A stretch of 64,000 nt of DNA from Coniochaeta sp. PMI_546 (taxonomy: Eukaryota; Ascomycota; Sordariomycetes; Coniochaetales; Coniochaetaceae). Below are positions 59,701 through 64,000 of the stretch, piece after piece. The notes beneath the pieces are model-generated. The model saw only the letters and a list, made by a program, of their open reading frames with translations. It did no database searches and was not told the DNA's origin. How positions within the stretch are numbered: the stretch's first letter is position 1; each line of letters begins with the position of its first letter. Position numbers and translations under genes: made by a program. The DNA lies in assembly GCA_021432605.1 (NCBI GenBank), contig MU271143.1, positions 2,365,277 through 2,429,276 of the forward strand, given 5' to 3'.

Positions 59701-60430
59701 GGCCATACCTGCTCAGAACGATTTAATCAATAGCAAGGGCACGGCTCAAAGGGAGCTGATGGAGCAGGTCAAGGCCTCGTTGCGAGCAGAGCAGACACCT
59801 CCTTCTGGATATCAAGGGTTCGATGGAGACTCTGCTGAACGTTGGGTGGACGTCAGTTCGGCCCTTATCGCAGACACCACGACCTTTAGCGTTACGCGCA
59901 TCCGCTACCGTCGGCTGGTGAAGCCTAAAGCAATGCCGGAGCGCAGCACGCCCGTTCTCTCAGCTTCGTTCCCAGCCAGCTACACCTCGTCGCTTCTCAC
60001 ACCAGCCATCTCTCCCTACGAGATTCAACTCGAGGAAGATTTTCAGGAAGAGCACATTGATTCAGCAGACAGTCTTCTCGTCGAAGCCCTGGAGAAGGTG
60101 ATGGCGCTAAGCGCGGATGCCAGCAAGGGCAGCTCGAACTGCTCGTCGAGATCGGCTAGCAAGCGGCGCGAAAGGAGCAACAGCGTGTCGACCCAGTCGG
60201 ATGGCCCGCCTTCGTCAAGTGCTGCTGCCCTGGCTGTGCCTACGGAAGTACCACGGGCTCAGTGCAAGACAGTCATCCTTTCCGTGCTGGAAGAGATCGT
60301 ACAACAGGTCATCGAGAAACGCGAGAGGGAACCACAGGGCAGGGATCAAGAGCACAACGATCTGGAAGAGACAAACGTTCTGCGAAGGGCAATCAGAACG
60401 TGGATAGAGAGCATCGACAACAACGACTGA
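56711..60430 (+). CDS. Folliculin-interacting (FNIP/Lst4) type protein
   Basis: A single exon codes for 1,239 residues. The N-terminal FNIP block covers about 35-120: DIHTRNLLFPDAQALF, then ELEPRDIRVIIMQDALS and SASLLYDSQ, matching the QD...LxDS pattern of FNIP/Lst4. A second conserved part lies near 340-640 (PMYAIALVVNLPPSFP, DRLDVITQHWDIIMRTLTHLQ, TRVVTGQNRWGIWREEARWVAKW, IIVSHDKMAARRLIFLLSAFLP), fitting a DENN-like fold. Low-complexity Ser/Pro linkers separate these from the C-terminal part (about 985-1060: WLQSYHPDFALQAI, VDVSSALIADTTTFSVTRIRYRR). Lst4 pairs with Lst7 (folliculin) as a GAP acting on the Rag/Gtr GTPases to activate TORC1 at the vacuole. The family call rests on motifs, not on a search. 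Confidence 0.78.
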   Translation: MLGKLFNLGSGSGAGTPSSAQSVSQKPTSSLESVQEDIHTRNLLFPDAQALFQHRHDQVYPLSSGSALPATSSTNAFDYDGDIELEPRDIRVIIMQDALSSVSASLLYDSQPPPLAPASSIDRPSSMMASVNFQESRRVPSSARKHSITQSHRPVVVQPDSPQLRQGAFDQRRPSVHARNQPATESDSQRAWREYREEVTTFSSCIFGNSELMAYKGTSSKVHVVPSDPRPSDYAASIIGDGRGSLGRSSMRSSRLSQSFTSENVPLFNAPPTPSAAPRFAERKKVLITRLFPVNLPADDEAAATPQSRFSEDSTGYPFPMHGDDTKKKRKPQLKQKRTPMYAIALVVNLPPSFPSASSTSGTRPGFRASSSFTDQESSFPSSLSSTRRSGWTMVGQAGHGAGYGLDSLESAISGDIEDRLDVITQHWDIIMRTLTHLQSVVATTIYTMLKQVDMSSPDPLAGSLSSLPSHPRASSVSGRRGEDVTSMKPPKTNAKNINLLPNCLLDNRLIASEVDISRTRIALGLRATRVVTGQNRWGIWREEARWVAKWADDGRRSFFFNLVSGFLATHTDWLQGLAPSTYRRRYHNQQRARVEEEAAVPARTIIVSHDKMAARRLIFLLSAFLPTNQHGPGLRPHRPSTSASFGAFSQSPPSYVVPILKEESLRRKINRRTGPGRTSHSRNVSLQGQPRAAGLAGPLAHLTMEGRHERRSSDTASIRTTHLNLPVGEASGRKSSAATMATITPETSIAHFSTARRGEPFTPGRPGSSGSVATDDLKRLARDDSSGLYSLSTADSRQSTKWGSVISGLWGAKRRGSTTTTIYTQGTGDSDPSSPVKRTMRKPELPSKNGSETQNVESPSTEQDRGSVEVPTAASDGGHPVTPRQIAEDVQKLSLQPDLPHKAQRTPDPSSAFESPVKTSINVEDGVIDVDIPFPEYLTSFETAVSSPSSSGFLSTAGFGSGLDAFEQSSRASVDGDVPLNVAGWLQSYHPDFALQAIPAQNDLINSKGTAQRELMEQVKASLRAEQTPPSGYQGFDGDSAERWVDVSSALIADTTTFSVTRIRYRRLVKPKAMPERSTPVLSASFPASYTSSLLTPAISPYEIQLEEDFQEEHIDSADSLLVEALEKVMALSADASKGSSNCSSRSASKRRERSNSVSTQSDGPPSSSAAALAVPTEVPRAQCKTVILSVLEEIVQQVIEKREREPQGRDQEHNDLEETNVLRRAIRTWIESIDNND

Positions 60431-63400
60431 TATGCCATCCCTTCTTGGCCACGATATACAGAGGTTCACCCCTTTTATCTTTTGTTTGTTGTTTGCGATG
60501 CGTTGTACTACTATTACTACTACATTGAGGGTTGGTGAGAAGTTTGGAGTTGGTCATCTGATGATACCCAGGTTCACGACACGGAGTACGATTATACTTG
60601 GGAGTCAAGAAGACGGAGACCTCAACAGAGGCGGGAGCATTTTCACTTTTATCTGCTAGTCTGCGAGGTCAATTAGCGTTGCTGTTCGTGACATCTTTCC
60701 TTGTAATCACTTATAGACGACAGCCATAATAGAGTTCATGATTATGTTACAACTCAAAGGGGTTTCATGGTCTGTCGCAACTCAACCCTTTTTCGCCAGT
60801 AAAAGTATTTGCTTCTTCCTCAAGTCAGGATACGAGCTGTTGGACCTATCCTCTTGCAAATCTGACCCTATCTACACGCAACGCGTGTGATCTAGTCGTC
60901 CTTGTCACCCTTGCTCTCCAGCCAACCCCAAGATGACAAGGATGCGACTTCCCAAGGGGGAGGTCGAAGAAGGGGCTGCAGATAGTCTAGGCAGGTTTAG
61001 TCGATGCCAGCTATGAGAACCCAGAATCTGATGTTTTCTGGTACCGTCTCTGGCGCTCGTAGTAGAAGCCGGAAGCATGCAGAAGCCCTCGACAGGGTTG
61101 GACTGGCTACAGCAAGAAGAGTGTCAGTGCAGTAGCTGTCTACTTCACTGGTTTATGTTGGGTTTTTCGGGTTGATTGGTCCGGTTTCCGCTGTCTTGTG
61201 TTGGGTCGACGAGCTATCTAGCTGAAAGAGGAGCTGTGGAGGTCGGCGGACTGTCAGACTTCCGTCTTTTGGAGATGGTCGGACTGTGATGTCGAGGAGC
61301 AGATTTTTCCCCAGAGTTTTGCTTCCTCTGACATCAAGCCTCCTTACCAGAAGAAAAGAGCTATCGGCACGCCTAATGTCTGGCTCCTGCATTGGAACCT
61401 CGCCGAGATCTCCCGGGCTCCGTGCGCGCGACGGCGTGCTATATGTTGGACGAACGATGGAAGCAGAGAACATTCCATGCGTCTTCTGGCGTAGCAGTTA
61501 CCAGCAACTTAGATTGGACCAAAGCTATTTCCTTGTTCAATAGAGTATAGAGTAGGATCAGATAGTGAATGCTACTTCCAAAATGAGACTGGGAATGCTC
61601 GGCGCGCTATACTCTGCATTTCTGTCGCAGCAGCGTGTATATGCTACCCTTCCCGGACATGGACCGCGTATGTGTGAGGTCTCCTTGCTCTCCTTTTTTC
61701 CATATTCATGTTGTCATTGCTAGCCCCAGAGTGATCTAGGCTGTGACACTCGGACGTTGCTGTCGACTGTCAGCCGTATCTCAAAGCCGTCACCATGATA
61801 CCCTCCTCAGGGGCCGACAGATGCATGTCACCTAAACAAGACCTCACTGCATATGTGGCTAAAGGATTGTCGTCGAAGCAATAGTCTATCTTCACTGGCC
61901 TCCAAGTCTTCTTTAACCGTAAGGTTTAGCCGCTTGCACGACGAGTTTTCGGCTCTCGATGATGGACCGTAGATGTGATGAGGTGCTGGGAGTTCAGGTT
62001 TCTTGATGCTGGGAAACGACACCAGGAACCATCAAGGAAGTTGAACTACTTGCAGTATGTGCTCACACCGAACTTTTGATTTATATCGTCACCATAGACC
62101 ATCAGTGGATCGTCCGTGATGGAGAACGAGTCTTCATCAACCACGATACAGTGTTGTCTCTCCTTCCATACCATGAATCGCAAGTTTTACAGATATCACA
62201 AACATGGGGAGCCCCGGGTTCCATCAAAGCGCGATGCATGTCTAATCGTATCCTTCTTGTCCGAGCAGCGATGCCAAACGGCTCTCCTGACGGTTTCTTA
62301 TACAGGCTATGTCGTATCAACACGACAGGAGATCGCGACCAAGGTAAAGGCCGCCGTTACAGTTGCAACCGACGGTAACATGGCGTGTAATGGAGGTGCC
62401 GACTCCCAATGCTACCCTCGATCTTAGGAGGCTCTGATATATCCCAGCTCGCGGCCTCGTCGGGGTAACAAGAGTCTCGCTGGGGGGTCAGGAAGTACGA
62501 TGGAAGCACCAACGAAGTTTGTTGGTTCAGCGTGAAATGCCGGCCGTCTCGGAACCAAGCGTCGCAGCAACCGCCTGCCTGTAGCTGTCTAGCTTCTGGT
62601 GCGCGTGATGTGGAGTTCCACGTTTCTCGTGAAGTCGCCAAAGAAGCGAACCGGCAGTGTGAAAGCTCTTTGCTTGGGGGGACCAACCAACGGTGTGCAT
62701 GAGGGAGCCTCGTCGTTCAATTTGCCCCATTGTGATGGTGGTTGAATATATTAAAACAAATTGGAGGGCCACGAGGCAAGGACGTGCGAACGCAGCACCA
62801 CTCGACATGAACGAATCACAGTTCGTAATTATGGTCTTTGAGAGCTCTGATCTTCTGGGCATCTAGGGTCCTCATCTATGCAGTGGTGTGACAGATTGAA
62901 GCTACCGCATTAGCTGTCGATAATGAGTGGATGAATACAATACACCACCTACCACAGTACACATACGCTTTGTGCAGGTCATCCACGACATACCACAATT
63001 ATGCGTTGTCAATATCCCATGGCATCAAATGTGGATTTTCTCGACATCCCCTCCCTGCCCTCACAGCGAAAGTCCACAGAATGAATTTGCGACACAAGGG
63101 CTGTTCAACGGCTCTTCCCCACCTTCCCCGCATCCAAGCTACATTCGGTTAGCACGAGATCTTCTCCAAGTTCCACTCCCCTTGCAGCTCTTAGCTCCAG
63201 ACAACGACGTCGCGACCATCAACCTCGCTTGTGCACCTCTGGTCGGGTTCTTGCGAGCTGTCGTGGAGCACAATGCGTCAAAGCTGAGAATATCGGCCCA
63301 GAAACCAGTAAGGCGGGTATCGGATATGCTGGGACTCAGCAGAGGCGAGCCTCTAGCTGCATTCGCTTGAGTGACTGCAATCTGCGAGACCTGCAACCGA

Positions 63401-64000
63401 GTTTCTCGACCAAGACTGCACAGTGGCCAGGCCAATCGCCAGCGGCTACATCCAACTGCTACCCTGGATCTGTACCTATTGGTCCTCGATATGCTGTCAA
63501 CTCATTCCACATGTACATCCGACAAGGATATCAACCAAGTCCCGGCAAGGGGATCGCCCTAGCCGACCGAAAGACCGCACATGGGGGCGAGTGCAGGCGA
63601 GACTCGCCGGATAAATTGCGAATATCACGGAAGAAGTCAGTCACTTCCTCTTTTTGGAAAGCGGGTATATCGCACTTGCAGCGCTGTCGTGACTGGCCAG
63701 GACTCCCTGTCTGATTCGAGCGAATCGATGATTCTCTCATGGAGACATGTGTCAGTGATACAACGAAGGGAAAGTGACGTTGAAGAGAGCGGAGAAGGAC
63801 GTGAATCGGAGAGACAACGTGGCTTTAATGGACACTGGAGGTTTTCTAGAGTATTTTTTTACCGCCATATTCATGCCTGTACATGTTCTTGCTAGCTAGC
63901 CGTTGGCTGATACGATCTTTCAGTGCCACCACAATCTAGACAACAACCTACAGAATAACAAAAGAAACCAAGCCTGCGGCATCAGACTTCTTGGCGCCAT
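60431..64000. other. 3.6-kb gene-poor end of the window
   Basis: 3' region of the Lst4-type gene, then only short frames without domains (for example 62927-63370 and 63229-63714). At the very right edge a minus-strand frame (63953-64000) reads AKKSDAAGLVSFVIL and stops. It could be the end of a gene lying outside the window, but it is too short to judge. Confidence 0.35.

Noticed and set aside
62927-63714. Overlapping plus-strand frames of 147 and 161 codons
   Set aside because: They overlap in different frames, lack domains and have no convincing start or intron pattern.

Overview
The window looks like nuclear DNA of a filamentous ascomycete (Pezizomycotina, most likely a Sordariomycete). 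The reasons are short GT-AG introns (mostly 54-80 nt) with CTAAC/CTGAC-like branch sites, GC-rich coding sequence, A-rich start contexts, an intron-containing tRNA, and families found only or mainly in fungi: elongation factor eEF3, the Kei1 subunit of IPC synthase, a fungal CorA-like transporter without GMN, and a fungal Met5-type sulfite reductase. I support 17 protein-coding genes and one tRNA gene. Exon joins were worked out by hand; every spliced model keeps frame to a single stop.

Left part (1-13.4 kb): an intron-bearing tRNA-Lys(UUU), a secreted short tyrosinase, a CsbD-like stress protein behind a cluster of bZIP sites and with a rare GC-AG intron, the large eEF3 gene (minus strand), an unknown acidic protein, an AT-rich repeat relic with a tRNA-like A/B-box element, and a TenA/THI-4-like protein. 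Middle (14-34 kb): a multi-exon protein kinase fused to a vWA-like domain, a CorA-like transporter, a small unknown protein, the sulfite reductase beta subunit, Kei1, a small one-membrane-span protein and a DNAJC8/Spf31-type J-protein. From eEF3 to the J-protein ten consecutive genes lie on the minus strand. The J-protein is divergent from the DEAD-box helicase DBP10 across 360 bp.

Right part (34-64 kb): DBP10, an intracellular GH128 (Asl1-like) enzyme with a TATA box and STRE-like elements, a VCX1-type vacuolar Ca2+/H+ exchanger, the TORC1 inhibitor Iml1 (DEPDC5), a CDF zinc transporter divergent from Iml1, and an Lst4/FNIP-type protein. Large gaps (41.4-44.4, 52.7-56.7, 60.4-64 kb) hold no gene I can support.

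Functionally most of the set is housekeeping: translation (eEF3, tRNA-Lys), ribosome biogenesis and splicing (DBP10, Spf31), sulfur assimilation (Met5), sphingolipid synthesis (Kei1). Vacuolar/TORC1 functions gather on the right: Iml1 and Lst4 belong to two complexes acting on the Rag/Gtr GTPases, with a Ca2+ exchanger and a zinc transporter, both likely vacuolar, nearby. I see no secondary-metabolite cluster, no intact transposon and no virus-like element. The least ordinary items are the kinase-vWA fusion, the Cys-rich tail of the zinc transporter, the bZIP-site cluster with the GC-AG intron at the CsbD-like gene, and the tRNA-like repeat in the AT-rich island.
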